Assembly: GCA_016209895.1 (NCBI GenBank) | Contig: JACQVH010000225.1 | Coordinates: 1-49,382, forward strand | DNA from: Candidatus Hydrogenedentota bacterium | GTDB lineage: Bacteria > Hydrogenedentota > Hydrogenedentia > Hydrogenedentales > SLHB01 | Length of the DNA stretch: 49,382 nucleotides | Direction: 5' to 3' | Shown: positions 1 through 9,237 of the stretch, piece after piece | Numbering within the stretch: the first letter of the stretch is position 1 | Layout: every line of letters begins with the position of its first letter | The notes under the pieces: model-generated | Told to the model about the DNA's origin: nothing | The model's database searches: none | What the model saw: only the letters and a program-made list of their open reading frames with translations | Translations under genes and position numbers: made by a program

Positions 1-2
1 CA

Positions 3-986
3 ACCGACGCCGAGATGGTCGTCGCGGTATCGCCGGCGGGCAAGTCGCTGCGGATCGCGGGAACCACCGGATTAGTGCTCGGCGGCAGTATTGACGCCGT
101 GGTTAACGACAAGTATCGGAAGGCCATCCGGGAAGCACTGCAAGGCTACGACACCGGCAAAGTATTCGAAGAACGCATCGAGGCTCGCCTCAATCAGGCA
201 CTTTCCGGAGGAATCAAGCGCGTTGCGCCTATGGGCTCGACCGCCGGGTTCAACAGCGATCGCGAGGCAGAGCAGATGCGGTACCAGAAATTGGGCGCGG
301 ACGGCGTGGACCTGCTGTTGGACCTGACCATGACCTACGGCGTCTACGGCTACGAGGGCACGATGGTGGCCAAACTGGAAGGAAAGCTGCGCAGCATCCC
401 CAAAGGAAGCCGCCAATGGGACGAGACGGTGGTGGCATCGCCCGGACCCATCCTCGCCAGCGCACGGCTCGGTGACCCCACCAACCGGCTGAGTCCCGCG
501 ATGTCGGGAGCCAGACTGTCCGTGGAAGATGAGGCAGTGGGGCGGTGGACGTCGGATGGCGGCGCTCTTCTGCGTCAGGACTTCGAAGCGGCCGTAGACG
601 GAGCCATCTCGGCGTTGCTCTGCGACCTCGGACTAGCTGAGGAGGCCTTGGGTGAGTATAACCTCGGCAAACGCGAGTTGAATGCCAAGCACTTCGCGGA
701 AGCCGCGAGCCATTTCCGTAAGGCCATCGCACTTGACAACGCTCTCGCGCACGCGCACAACGGCTTGGCGGTGACCCTGGCCCACGCGGACAAGCTAGAC
801 GAAGCGATCGCCATGACCATAGCTCTCACCGAACGGTCACCCGATTACGCCCCCGCCTGGTACAACCTGGCTTGGTGGCATGCCACCGAAAAGAAAGACC
901 CAAACGCAGCCAAGCCTTACTATGAGCGTGCCCGTGCCTTAGGAATGGCACAAGACGAAAAGATCGAGAAAGCATTGAAGAAATGA
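3..986 (+). CDS. TPR-repeat protein, 5' end outside window
   Basis: The frame is open to the left edge (codons before the ATG at 15 read on without a stop), so the N-terminus is probably missing. The last ~110 residues form tetratricopeptide repeats ('AEAASHFRKAIALDNALAHAHNGLAVTLA', 'DYAPAWYNLAWWHATEKK'), a fold that mediates protein-protein contacts. The N-terminal 200 residues have a glycine-rich stretch ('GTTGLVLGGSIDAVVNDKY') that could be membrane-associated, then a beta-rich region; I do not recognise that domain. It reads toward the convergent YfhO-type gene, and a repeat-rich spacer follows its TGA. The specific role is unknown. Confidence 0.8.
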   Translation, partial: TDAEMVVAVSPAGKSLRIAGTTGLVLGGSIDAVVNDKYRKAIREALQGYDTGKVFEERIEARLNQALSGGIKRVAPMGSTAGFNSDREAEQMRYQKLGADGVDLLLDLTMTYGVYGYEGTMVAKLEGKLRSIPKGSRQWDETVVASPGPILASARLGDPTNRLSPAMSGARLSVEDEAVGRWTSDGGALLRQDFEAAVDGAISALLCDLGLAEEALGEYNLGKRELNAKHFAEAASHFRKAIALDNALAHAHNGLAVTLAHADKLDEAIAMTIALTERSPDYAPAWYNLAWWHATEKKDPNAAKPYYERARALGMAQDEKIEKALKK

Positions 987-1087
987 GTGACCAGTCACTA
1001 GTGACCAGTGGTCAGTTGCTAGTTGTCAGTTACTTGCCCAAAGTTACGCTCGGAAGTCGGTACTCATTGCTCATTACTCATTGCTCC
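986..1087. repeat. short-word palindromic/tandem repeats
   Basis: Starting at the stop codon of the TPR gene is 'AGTGACCAGTCACT', then 'AGTGACCAGTGGTCAGT', then 'GTTGCTAGTTGTCAGTTAC'. At 1061-1087 an 8-bp word recurs: 'CTCATTGCTCATTACTCATTGCT'. The AGTGACCA/TGGTCACT word reappears at 3381-3404 on the other side of the YfhO-type gene. This could act as a hairpin between convergent genes; origin unknown. Confidence 0.6.
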
Positions 1088-1090
1088 ATT

Positions 1091-3364
1091 TCACGTCCCC
1101 CGTCGCAGGAGTAACATGAGCATGCCCCCGAAAACGATAAGCGCGGTCCCGGCAGAAACGCCAAGACCAATCTTGACCAGTGTTGGATCGTAGTAGAAGA
1201 CGACCTCGTGCCTGCCTGGTCCGACGGGAACGCCACGGAAAAGACGGTCCACGGGTAACACTTCCATCTCGACGCCATCCACCGCAGCTTTCCAGCCCGG
1301 ATACCACGCATCAGCGAGAATGAGCAACCCCGGGGCCGTATGATCCACTTCGATTACAACGCGAGTGTTGGTTTCAAGTGGCCCGATGGTGACCTTCGCC
1401 GAAGTGTCGGCCTGTGAAGTCAGGCTGACCGGACCTTCGACTAACGGCGGCAAGTCGGCATCCAAGAGCGCCGGGTCAAAGGTTTCGACGGTTTTGGCCT
1501 GGTACGAAACCCAGGCACGCGGCTTCATCGCCAGGTCTTCGACCAATACTGCGCCTGGCGAGAAAACTTCCTTCACTCGCAGTCGCGATCGGATGGCCGC
1601 AAACTGCCCCTGGATGTCGTCCTTAGTAAGCACGAGGGCCGTTGCGCCGCTCCGCCGAAGCAGAAGCGGATCCTGCGCCAACTTGGCAACAAACTCGCGG
1701 TATCGCCGCGTCGTCATCCCGCTCGACACGTAGAGTTGCGGCACGAGATTGCCGGAAAGCGGCCATTGTTGCAGCGTAGAATTGCCTCCAACGCGGGCCC
1801 CCGCCTTCTTCAATACCCGGATGAAGTCCGTCTCCGGAAAGACCTCTGCGGAACGGACAAAGGTGATGCCCGGCGAGAATGCCAAGAACAAGTCCACGGC
1901 CGTAAGTACGCACAAGCTGTGGGCGATGAGTCGCTGCGACGGACGCACTAGCGTAAGACCAAGGACTGCCAGATACAAAACAGCGAAGCCGGCGAAGAAC
2001 ACGATCGGCAAGACGCCGGGCAAAACCCCTTCAGAATTCCGCCAATAGAGGATAATCGCAAGCGCGGAAAGGATGATCGCCAAGGGAAAATACACGAGCA
2101 TCCGCACCAAGGTACTCTTGCATTCATCGGCATCCATCTCGACCCAGGTGGACGCTGCCACTGCGGCCGTACACGCGAAGGCGAATACCGCCCCGAGGAG
2201 GCAGTGCTGCGGTCCGAACTGTGGAAACATCGTGATTCGGACCCAAGTCCAACCGTCGGTGAGCGCGAGAGCTACCGCGAACAGCGAACTAACTACGAGA
2301 CCATCAACCCGGCGCCTTTGCAGGTCGTCCACAAATCGTCGCAACGAAAACCAGAGTGGCAAACACAGGAACTGGATCACACCCAGATGCAGGAGCGCGT
2401 CCACGTATAAACCGGAACCAGGACCGGCGGCGTTCGCGGAGTGACTTGGAACCGAAAAGAAAGGTGGAAGGACGCTCAAAGCCAACTCCTTGACCGTCAG
2501 TACCGGCGCGGCACCCTTGTCCCAGGCAAGGGATGCGGCCTGCTGATAGAACTCGATGAAGGGCAGAATTTGAATCGCGACGAGAGCTGCGCCTAGTACG
2601 AACGCCGTAACAAACGCAACAAGTCGCGTGGCCGCCGGTCTCAGCGGGGTACGCTGGACCACTATCCGAACTAAGAAGAACAGTACCGCGAAGCCACAGG
2701 CACCAAGAGCGGTCTCCGGGTCGCCGCCGAACAATGCTAAGCCCACTACGATGGCCCCGTAAGGCCAATGACGCGTGCGGCCGAGCGCCAGTCGATCCGC
2801 AAAGAAGATTAGCAACGGCAACCACGGGACCACGTCGGACATCGGAAACCCAGACCACAAGAACACGGGTCCGCTGAGTTCGTAAGCGACGGCAACGAAG
2901 AATGCGGCCGGCGGCGCCAGCCCAAACTTGCGCGCCACCCAGAATGCGCACCATCCGGCCAGGACCAACTTCAAGAGAATGGAAAGTTGCAAAGCGTAGA
3001 CTGGCGGCAAGAAGTAGAATGGCGACGAAAACGGCGACAGCATACGCGTGCGCCAGAGTGCGAGAAACGGTTGACCGGCGCCTTCGTACGGATTCCACAG
3101 CGGCGAGAGACGGTTTTGCGCACTATGGCTCAGAAACAAATACCAAGGAAGAATGCGCTGCGTCTGCTCCGCCATGGCGGGATGAGCCGGCGCCTGCAAT
3201 TCGGGCGACCGCGCCTCTTCCCACGGCGGCAAAAACAACAGGCCATCGCACGCCACGGGCACCTTGCCCAAGAAAGTCATGGGATAGAGTGCCAGCAGCG
3301 CGAGCGCGGCGAGAGCACCGTAGTAGGCGCCATTCTCAGTAAGTCTGCGCAACGAATAAAGCAA
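1091..3364 (-). CDS. YfhO-type multispanning membrane protein
   Basis: 757 residues. About 12 hydrophobic segments lie between residues 15 and 520, followed by a soluble ~200-residue tail rich in beta strand ('LLILADAWYPGWKAAVDGVEMEVLPVDRLFRGVPVGPGRHEVVFYY') and a final membrane helix ('IGLGVSAGTALIVFGGMLMLLL'). This layout and the WYPGW-containing tail are typical of the YfhO/GT-C-like membrane proteins that are thought to modify cell-surface polymers with sugars from lipid carriers. The listed start is TTG and no Shine-Dalgarno sequence is visible, so the exact N-terminus is uncertain, but the residues after it already read like the first helix. It stands alone between two copies of a palindromic repeat. 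Donor and acceptor cannot be told from sequence. Confidence 0.75.
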   Translation of the reverse strand: MLYSLRRLTENGAYYGALAALALLALYPMTFLGKVPVACDGLLFLPPWEEARSPELQAPAHPAMAEQTQRILPWYLFLSHSAQNRLSPLWNPYEGAGQPFLALWRTRMLSPFSSPFYFLPPVYALQLSILLKLVLAGWCAFWVARKFGLAPPAAFFVAVAYELSGPVFLWSGFPMSDVVPWLPLLIFFADRLALGRTRHWPYGAIVVGLALFGGDPETALGACGFAVLFFLVRIVVQRTPLRPAATRLVAFVTAFVLGAALVAIQILPFIEFYQQAASLAWDKGAAPVLTVKELALSVLPPFFSVPSHSANAAGPGSGLYVDALLHLGVIQFLCLPLWFSLRRFVDDLQRRRVDGLVVSSLFAVALALTDGWTWVRITMFPQFGPQHCLLGAVFAFACTAAVAASTWVEMDADECKSTLVRMLVYFPLAIILSALAIILYWRNSEGVLPGVLPIVFFAGFAVLYLAVLGLTLVRPSQRLIAHSLCVLTAVDLFLAFSPGITFVRSAEVFPETDFIRVLKKAGARVGGNSTLQQWPLSGNLVPQLYVSSGMTTRRYREFVAKLAQDPLLLRRSGATALVLTKDDIQGQFAAIRSRLRVKEVFSPGAVLVEDLAMKPRAWVSYQAKTVETFDPALLDADLPPLVEGPVSLTSQADTSAKVTIGPLETNTRVVIEVDHTAPGLLILADAWYPGWKAAVDGVEMEVLPVDRLFRGVPVGPGRHEVVFYYDPTLVKIGLGVSAGTALIVFGGMLMLLLRRGT

Positions 3365-3380
3365 GCTTGAACTTTCGATT

Positions 3381-3404
3381 AGTGGTCAGTGACCACTGGT
3401 CACT
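3381..3404. repeat. nested palindrome AGTGGTCA/TGACCACT
   Basis: 'AGTGGTCAGTGACCACT' and 'AGTGACCACTGGTCACT' overlap, each an 8-bp perfect inverted repeat with a one-base centre. It sits in the 43-bp gap between the E2 stop and the YfhO-type start, so it may form an mRNA hairpin that uncouples the two genes. It is the same repeat family as 986-1016. Confidence 0.6.
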
Positions 3405-3407
3405 TCT

Positions 3408-4715
3408 CTAAAACTCCGCCGCCTCCAGTATCCGCTTCAGCTGCCCCAAGAATTGCGCGGCGACGGCGCCGTCAATTACGCGGTGGTCGCTCGAAAGGGT
3501 GAGCTTCATTACGGGACGAACGTGGATACCGCCCTCGATAACTACGGGCTGGTCTTTGATCTGACCGATGGCCAGGATCGCGCTGTCCGGGGGATTGACA
3601 ATAGCCGTGAAATGGTCTACCCCGTACGCGCCAAGGTTCGAAATAGTGAACGTGTTTCCCGAGTACTCGTCAGGAAGCAGCTTGCCGTTACGGGCCTTTT
3701 CGACCAAGTCTCGACTCTCGAAACTAATCGCCTCCAGACTCTTATCCTGCACCTGACGTAGCACCGGCACGATCAGTCCGTCGGGCAACGCCACGGCGAT
3801 GCCGATATTGATGTCCTCCCGCTCCTCAATGGCGTCCCCCGCCCAGCGGACGTTCACCTGCGGGAACGCTTTGATTGCCTGGGCGGTGGCCAAAATGATG
3901 ATGTCGTTAAAGGACGGCTTGAACGAGGTAAACACGTCACGAAAGCGCCGTACCGCGGACATGTCCACTTCGACCGTGACGTAATAATGCGGCGCCGTAA
4001 AGAAGCTCTCAGACATGCGACGTGCAATAGTCTTGCGCATGGGGGTAAGCGGAACGCGGCGTACGCCTGCGGGGCTGGGCGAAACGGTCGCTGCCTGCCG
4101 CGCACGAAGAATATCTTCTTTGGTCACCCGGCCGCGCGGGCCCGTCCCGGAAACTTGTGACAAGTCAATTCCTTCCTGACCCGCAATTCGCCGGGCTGTA
4201 GGCGTACTCGGAACGTCTTGCAGCGTCTCGGCAAACGCGACTACATCCGCCTCCATCACGCGGCCCTGCGCGCCGCTGCCTTCGATCACCTCGGCGTTTA
4301 CGTGTTCGGCGCGCGCCTTGGCCCGTGCACGGGGTGAGACAAACTTGACACCGCCGGATTCAGTCGTTGGCTTGGATGGCAGGTCCGCTTTAGCGTTGGC
4401 GCTCACAGTTACCGAATGCGGGCTGGGCGTCGCGGTCTTGGCTTCACCCCAATACTGACTCAAGTCCGGTAGCGGTTCGTCCCTGTCACCGACGAGCGCC
4501 ACCACCTTGAGTACGGGTACTACTACGTCCGTACCTACGAGCACCTTGCGCAGGACGCCGGTTGCCGAGGATTCGCACTCGATTTCGGCCTTATCGGTCT
4601 GAACTGTGAATAAGGGTTCGCCAGTTTGAACTGACTCACCTTCCTTTTTGTGCCACATTACGATGGACGCTTCCTCCACCGACTGACCCAATTGAGGTAT
4701 CTTGATCTCGTGCAT
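3408..4715 (-). CDS. 2-oxoacid dehydrogenase E2 acyltransferase
   Basis: 435 residues with the full E2 layout. A lipoyl domain covers residues 1-76, with the lipoylated Lys42 in 'TDKAEIE'. The catalytic acyltransferase core covers about 215-435, with the active-site 'DHRVIDG' (His411). Between them lie two peripheral-subunit-binding domains in tandem, about 125-161 ('VSPRARAKARAEHVNAEVI...GRVMEADV') and 169-206 ('STPTARRIAGQEGIDLSQV...GRVTKEDIL'); usual E2 chains have one. The complex transfers acyl groups from lipoamide to CoA (pyruvate, branched-chain or acetoin dehydrogenase; the substrate is not readable here). No E1 or E3 gene is in the window. The start ATG overlaps the mtlD stop by one base (TAATG), which implies translational coupling. 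Confidence 0.9.
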   Translation of the reverse strand: MHEIKIPQLGQSVEEASIVMWHKKEGESVQTGEPLFTVQTDKAEIECESSATGVLRKVLVGTDVVVPVLKVVALVGDRDEPLPDLSQYWGEAKTATPSPHSVTVSANAKADLPSKPTTESGGVKFVSPRARAKARAEHVNAEVIEGSGAQGRVMEADVVAFAETLQDVPSTPTARRIAGQEGIDLSQVSGTGPRGRVTKEDILRARQAATVSPSPAGVRRVPLTPMRKTIARRMSESFFTAPHYYVTVEVDMSAVRRFRDVFTSFKPSFNDIIILATAQAIKAFPQVNVRWAGDAIEEREDINIGIAVALPDGLIVPVLRQVQDKSLEAISFESRDLVEKARNGKLLPDEYSGNTFTISNLGAYGVDHFTAIVNPPDSAILAIGQIKDQPVVIEGGIHVRPVMKLTLSSDHRVIDGAVAAQFLGQLKRILEAAEF

Positions 4716-5893
4716 TATCGTATCCAGCCTTCCCGCGCCAGCCGTTCCCAGCCCTCCCGAATAAGTTGAGCCAAACGGGAAGTTTCTTCAATCTGACAGA
4801 CATACTTGAATACCCCTCCCAGGCCCTGCTGTTGAAGGGTCGTCTGAAGTGTTTTTGCGGCCGGGTCGGCCGGGTGATCGTAGCGAAACGCGGCGGCGGC
4901 TGCAAACGCGACATGCTCCGGCTCGACCCCGTGGTTCAGACACAGATTCGCCGCACCAATCAGCCGGTCGTTGGGTCCCAGCTTTCGCAACGGGTCCTTC
5001 GCGACACGCGTCACCTGGTCGCCCAATCCGCGGTTCTGGAACCGGCGTATGAGATCATCGGCGTGCGCCCGCAGTTCGGCGGAATGCAGACCATGCTTGG
5101 TAGCGAGCGCCGCGCACGACTCCCCCACAATGCCATCCACTTCCACGCGGATTTTCGGATCCTGTATCGCTTGCCAGATATATTCATGGCCGCGAAGATA
5201 TCCCAAGTATGCGGCTCCGGCGTGTGAGGCATTATGCACAAACAGCTTTCGCTCGACATAGACGCCGAAATTTGCTCGGGGCTGAAGATTCTTCAAAACG
5301 GGAATCGGACCCCGAAAGGCTTCGGCGTCTACTGGCAGTTCACAATACGCTTCTACGCACACCAGCAGCGGGTCCTCGGTTTTCATGGCGTCCGTCATCA
5401 CCGGCACCATGCGCCCGATGCTTGCTTCCACGAACCCCACGTTTGTGTCCAGATCGCAATAAAACTTCGCGGCCAGATGGGTCCGCACCTCCTCGCGAAG
5501 AAAGTTGCCTGCGTCGAGCATGTTTTCGCACACGATGATGTTCAGCGGCGTCGCACTGGGAAACCGAAAGCGTTTCTCGATCCCCGCGGCGATGGCCGGC
5601 GCAAGTTTGGGAAGGGCATTCACTCCAACCGCCGTGGCCGCCAGATCGGCCTGCGCCAAGGCCGTCGCCACCACTTCCGTATCTCGTGCGTGGATCGCGG
5701 AAACATTGCGGATGGCAAGTGTATACGTTCGTTCGTCCACAATACGCAGGGGATATTCGCGCCGGGCTTTCAACGCCGCGACGATCTCCTCCGCCACGTC
5801 TACGAAAGTAGTCTCGTAACCGGACTCAAAATAAAGCTGACCAAGAAAGCCACGCCCGATGTTCCCAGCCCCAAACTGTACCGCCCGCTTCAC
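4715..5893 (-). CDS. mtlD: mannitol-1-phosphate 5-dehydrogenase
   Basis: 392 residues, normal length. The N-terminal NAD-binding motif 'VQFGAGNIGRGFLGQLYFESGYE' is characteristic of MtlD within the polyol long-chain dehydrogenase family, which interconverts mannitol-1-phosphate and fructose-6-phosphate. 'GFVEASIGRMVPVM' and 'NASHAGAAYLGYLRGHEYI' match the catalytic domain. The start is GTG, preceded by 'AGAGG' about 9 bases upstream. It lies 30 bp behind the URO-D family gene and overlaps the E2 gene by 1 bp, so the three are probably one transcript. No mannitol PTS genes are present, so the mannitol-phosphate source is unclear (biosynthesis of mannitol is possible). Confidence 0.93.
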   Translation of the reverse strand: MKRAVQFGAGNIGRGFLGQLYFESGYETTFVDVAEEIVAALKARREYPLRIVDERTYTLAIRNVSAIHARDTEVVATALAQADLAATAVGVNALPKLAPAIAAGIEKRFRFPSATPLNIIVCENMLDAGNFLREEVRTHLAAKFYCDLDTNVGFVEASIGRMVPVMTDAMKTEDPLLVCVEAYCELPVDAEAFRGPIPVLKNLQPRANFGVYVERKLFVHNASHAGAAYLGYLRGHEYIWQAIQDPKIRVEVDGIVGESCAALATKHGLHSAELRAHADDLIRRFQNRGLGDQVTRVAKDPLRKLGPNDRLIGAANLCLNHGVEPEHVAFAAAAAFRYDHPADPAAKTLQTTLQQQGLGGVFKYVCQIEETSRLAQLIREGWERLAREGWIR

Positions 5894-5923
5894 GCAAAGA
5901 CCTCTTTCAAATGTGACGGCCGC

Positions 5924-7081
5924 TCAGTTGTACTTTCCGAACTCTTTGCCCGCCTCGTACAGCGCCCGCACGTTCTCCAGCGGAATGCCCGGTGCCAGAT
6001 TATTCCCTTCCCGCAAGATGAAACGTCCACCATTCATGATCCCGGATTCGAGAATACGCCTTACTTCTTGCTGCACTTCCGGCGGTCGAGCTTCCAGCAG
6101 AAACGGCACCGACGGACCGCCCTGGAATTCCACCTCTGGGCCGAGTGTCTCTCTCAACCATCGGAAATCCACAGGAAAGCCGGTGTCAAAAGACTGGATG
6201 TTGAGATGTTCTCTCAGGAATGGGAAATGACGCGTAGCATCACCACACAAATGGATGCCGTTGGGACCGACTTCCGAGAACGTGTCCACCAATCGTTTGT
6301 GAAATGGATACACGAATTCTTTGTACATCTCGACGGAAAGAAGTTGAATCGAGTCGTCAGCGAAACCCCACGTCTCGGTCTTTAGCGGCTGGCCGAGACG
6401 TTTTCGATAGGCTTGAATCCGCTGAATGGTAGCTTCGGTCACGAAATCCAGCAGCTCGCGCGCATATTCCGGGTCTTCGAGCAAGTCCGTAAAGAATTCC
6501 GTCGCCCCACGCAAATTGCAGGCCACGGTCAACGGTCCATCCGTGCCCAGCCCCGTCGGCGAGACATCTTTGATCGGCAAACCCTTGTATGCGTATCCGG
6601 CCTGCCGTTTTTGAACAAAATAGTCGTGGTACTCCCAGTTTCGCTGCATCATCCCGCCGGTAAAGGGATCGGGGATACCCCGGTCAAACAGTATCGCCTT
6701 GCGACTATCATGCATGAGCATTGGCGCGGTGTCCGGTACCTGATGATCGTAGAACCGAAATTCGCAACCGAACCACGCGGCCTCATAACAGTTCTGAAAA
6801 TCCACGTAGACGCCCCAGCCCTCCTTCGGATAACCCATTTCCTGGTCCCCCGGCAAATTCAGCCGAATCCATTCCTGGTGCTCCAACTGCCGCTCCATCA
6901 TACGCTGCGGATCGTTGAGATACTGCCGGAACGAAATCCGCCGAGGATTCGCCTCGTGATCAAACATGGTGAACCGCGGATTGATCCCAAAAATCACAGG
7001 CACCCGAATCGGTTTTCGCTTCCGATACGCCTCCCACACCCGTTGAACTTCCGAATTATGCGCCTCAAAATCGGCAATCAT
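5924..7081 (-). CDS. uroporphyrinogen decarboxylase family protein
   Basis: 385 residues of the URO-D/MtaA superfamily (TIM-barrel). The line 'GPNGIHLCGDATRHFPFL' holds H277-x-C279, the zinc-ligand pattern of the MtaA/CmuA corrinoid methyltransferases, rather than the heme enzyme HemE, which is also shorter and carries different N-terminal arginine motifs. The likely role is methyl transfer to or from a corrinoid protein or another cofactor; the substrate is unknown and no corrinoid protein gene is adjacent. The ATG start is supported by the upstream purine-rich 'GAGGGGAAG'. It is first in the run with mtlD and E2. A heme role cannot be excluded but is less likely. Confidence 0.75.
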   Translation of the reverse strand: MIADFEAHNSEVQRVWEAYRKRKPIRVPVIFGINPRFTMFDHEANPRRISFRQYLNDPQRMMERQLEHQEWIRLNLPGDQEMGYPKEGWGVYVDFQNCYEAAWFGCEFRFYDHQVPDTAPMLMHDSRKAILFDRGIPDPFTGGMMQRNWEYHDYFVQKRQAGYAYKGLPIKDVSPTGLGTDGPLTVACNLRGATEFFTDLLEDPEYARELLDFVTEATIQRIQAYRKRLGQPLKTETWGFADDSIQLLSVEMYKEFVYPFHKRLVDTFSEVGPNGIHLCGDATRHFPFLREHLNIQSFDTGFPVDFRWLRETLGPEVEFQGGPSVPFLLEARPPEVQQEVRRILESGIMNGGRFILREGNNLAPGIPLENVRALYEAGKEFGKYN

Positions 7082-7182
7082 CTCTTCCCCTCACCTTCCA
7101 TACCCCACTTATAGGCGCTACAGCATTCCCGCGTCAAGAACTCCGTACAGTCAATCCCAGTAAAAGCGAGCCTGTATATTTC

Positions 7183-9237
7183 CTAGCCTTTTCGACGATG
7201 AGCAGGTAACGGCATTGTCTTTCGCAGGTCGGTGACATTGTGTTCTGGATCGTAGCGTGCCTTGGCGTAGGTGCGGTACCAGGCGGCCTCGTCGGAATGT
7301 CCTTCCACTTCGATTCGGCCGGCAAAATGATGGAGCGTCTCACTGCCAGCGCGCACCAGGCCTTGCTTGGCGAGATGATGGTCCAGCTTGGCCAGCAGGC
7401 GCCTCAACGGAGCGAAATGCAGATCCGAAGCCTTTGGGCTCCGTCGGAGATGTCGGAGGATCCGGTGCGTAGCGAAGAGGGCCACGATTGAAATCACGAG
7501 CAGACCCGGGAGACTCGTGCCGATGTAAATTACGCCTTTCCACAGCCGTCCGGTGATCCACGTTGCCACTGCGCTAATGCCTTGCGTCTTGAATAACTCG
7601 AGTGCAGCGCGTGGCAGATACTTTACGTAGTCCCACAGTTGCGCCCATTGACTGGCCTGACCGGAAGGGACGCCCGAACCTGGCGTCGCTTCCACTAATG
7701 TCCAGCCTCGGCCCTCGAGGTAGGCCTCGACCCAGGCGTGCGCGTCTCGGTTTCTCGCAAACCAATAGCCACCGAACGGATTCCGTTCATAGGCCACGAA
7801 GCCATTCACATAGCGGCTGGGTATGTTCACCGAGCGAAGCAGAATCGCCGCCGCCGCCGCAAAAAACTCGCATTGGCCTTTGCGCACGTCAAACAGAAAG
7901 GCGGACACAGGATCAGGAGCCCGCGCAGGCCCCGCACTCAAGTTGTATTCATAATTCTGGATCAGATACCGCTCGATGGCCGCGGCCTTTTCCTGGTCGG
8001 TCCGGCAGCCCTCCGTGAGTTGCTGTGCGAGTTCCTTGACGCGCGGGTCCAGGTTGTCAGGCAGCGCGACCAAGCCTATGCGTAACTCGTTGCCAAGCGC
8101 GGTTTCAGGGGTCGCGATTCCAGCGAGTTGATATGACGTGGCCGGCCCCAAGAGCGTCTCGAACTGCGGGACGCCATGCGCATCCACCTCCAACCTCGGG
8201 ACCGGTAACGAGAGATAAGCAGCCACCATTGGCGCAAACACCGTATGATTCAATTCGGCGACCGGATGTACTTCCATCGTTTGCTTCGCCGTTTCCATGG
8301 CAGTAGTGGTCTCATGTAGTGTGAACCATTGCGCGCCAAGACTCGCCGCCGGCAAGCCGCGAACCGCGACCGGACCGTGGAATTCGGTTGAAGCCGAATG
8401 CAGCCACATCGGCGGCTCGTACGTATCGTAAATCCGGCCGCGCAAATATCCCGGCGCAGACTCTGAGAAAATCCGGAGCGCCGTGGCATTCCCACCGCGC
8501 ACCTTGGTCTGGTCAATCGTGCCAAAGCGACCTATCGTGGGAAATCCAAATGTGCCGGCCGAGTCCGGCGGTGCGGCCAGAATACCGATAACTTGGTCCA
8601 CTCTTTCGCCGTAGCGATAGATGCCCTGACCGACCACCCAACCGAATACAACTACGACCAACAGCACACCTCCCACGATAAGGAACCTTCCCCTTTGGGG
8701 AACGCGCGCTGGAAGCTTTTGCGGCATACGGTTCAGACCCACCGCGGAAAAATACAGCCCCGTCACTACGGCCAGAAGCAGCGATGCGGTTTGAAATGCT
8801 GCGCCACGCGAGGTGCCGAATTGCGATACCGGAAGGGTGCCCACCATCACCATGGCCATCGCCGCGGAAATGGGAACGAAGCGAGGCGGGCCCTTGGTGT
8901 TCTTAAGGAAGAGATTTGCAGCTTGGCAGAAGATTAAGTACTGTGCGACGTAGTAGCCGAACACGTAATCAATGAAGCCGATGGGGAATAAAGGTAAGGA
9001 CGAGCCACCGAGCAGGAGCGGGGGCGTGACCAACCATTTGGCAGCAAAAACCATCGCGATTCCGCCAAAGAGCCAGATACGGCGAGACCGCTCGAGGTCC
9101 TGCTGAAAACGTCCCCAAACACCCACCATTCCGAACGTGGCAACTATCGCCGGAAACATGTATTGCTGCGACACGATCGCCAGCGTTCCCGCCGGAATCA
9201 ACAATAAAAGAAACGCCAGTACCCGCACGCAGATCAT
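7183..9237 (-). CDS. TgpA-like membrane transglutaminase-domain protein
   Basis: 684 residues: about six membrane helices in residues 1-215, an exported region to ~400, a transglutaminase-like core (~400-525), one more helix (~565-590) and a C-terminal cytosolic tail. The papain-like triad appears as Cys456 ('RKGQCEFF'), His500 ('DAHAWVE') and Glu516 in 'VEATPG', where the more common residue is Asp ('VDPTP'). Together with DUF58 and MoxR this is a widespread trio whose function is poorly known, possibly envelope protein processing or assembly. Its ATG lies inside the DUF58 stop (ATGA overlap). Third gene of the operon. Confidence 0.88.
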   Translation of the reverse strand: MICVRVLAFLLLLIPAGTLAIVSQQYMFPAIVATFGMVGVWGRFQQDLERSRRIWLFGGIAMVFAAKWLVTPPLLLGGSSLPLFPIGFIDYVFGYYVAQYLIFCQAANLFLKNTKGPPRFVPISAAMAMVMVGTLPVSQFGTSRGAAFQTASLLLAVVTGLYFSAVGLNRMPQKLPARVPQRGRFLIVGGVLLVVVVFGWVVGQGIYRYGERVDQVIGILAAPPDSAGTFGFPTIGRFGTIDQTKVRGGNATALRIFSESAPGYLRGRIYDTYEPPMWLHSASTEFHGPVAVRGLPAASLGAQWFTLHETTTAMETAKQTMEVHPVAELNHTVFAPMVAAYLSLPVPRLEVDAHGVPQFETLLGPATSYQLAGIATPETALGNELRIGLVALPDNLDPRVKELAQQLTEGCRTDQEKAAAIERYLIQNYEYNLSAGPARAPDPVSAFLFDVRKGQCEFFAAAAAILLRSVNIPSRYVNGFVAYERNPFGGYWFARNRDAHAWVEAYLEGRGWTLVEATPGSGVPSGQASQWAQLWDYVKYLPRAALELFKTQGISAVATWITGRLWKGVIYIGTSLPGLLVISIVALFATHRILRHLRRSPKASDLHFAPLRRLLAKLDHHLAKQGLVRAGSETLHHFAGRIEVEGHSDEAAWYRTYAKARYDPEHNVTDLRKTMPLPAHRRKG

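Noticed and set aside
5924-7081. HemE uroporphyrinogen decarboxylase of heme synthesis
   Set aside because: The HxC zinc-ligand pattern and overall sequence fit the methyltransferase branch better, despite hemY and hemN elsewhere in the window.
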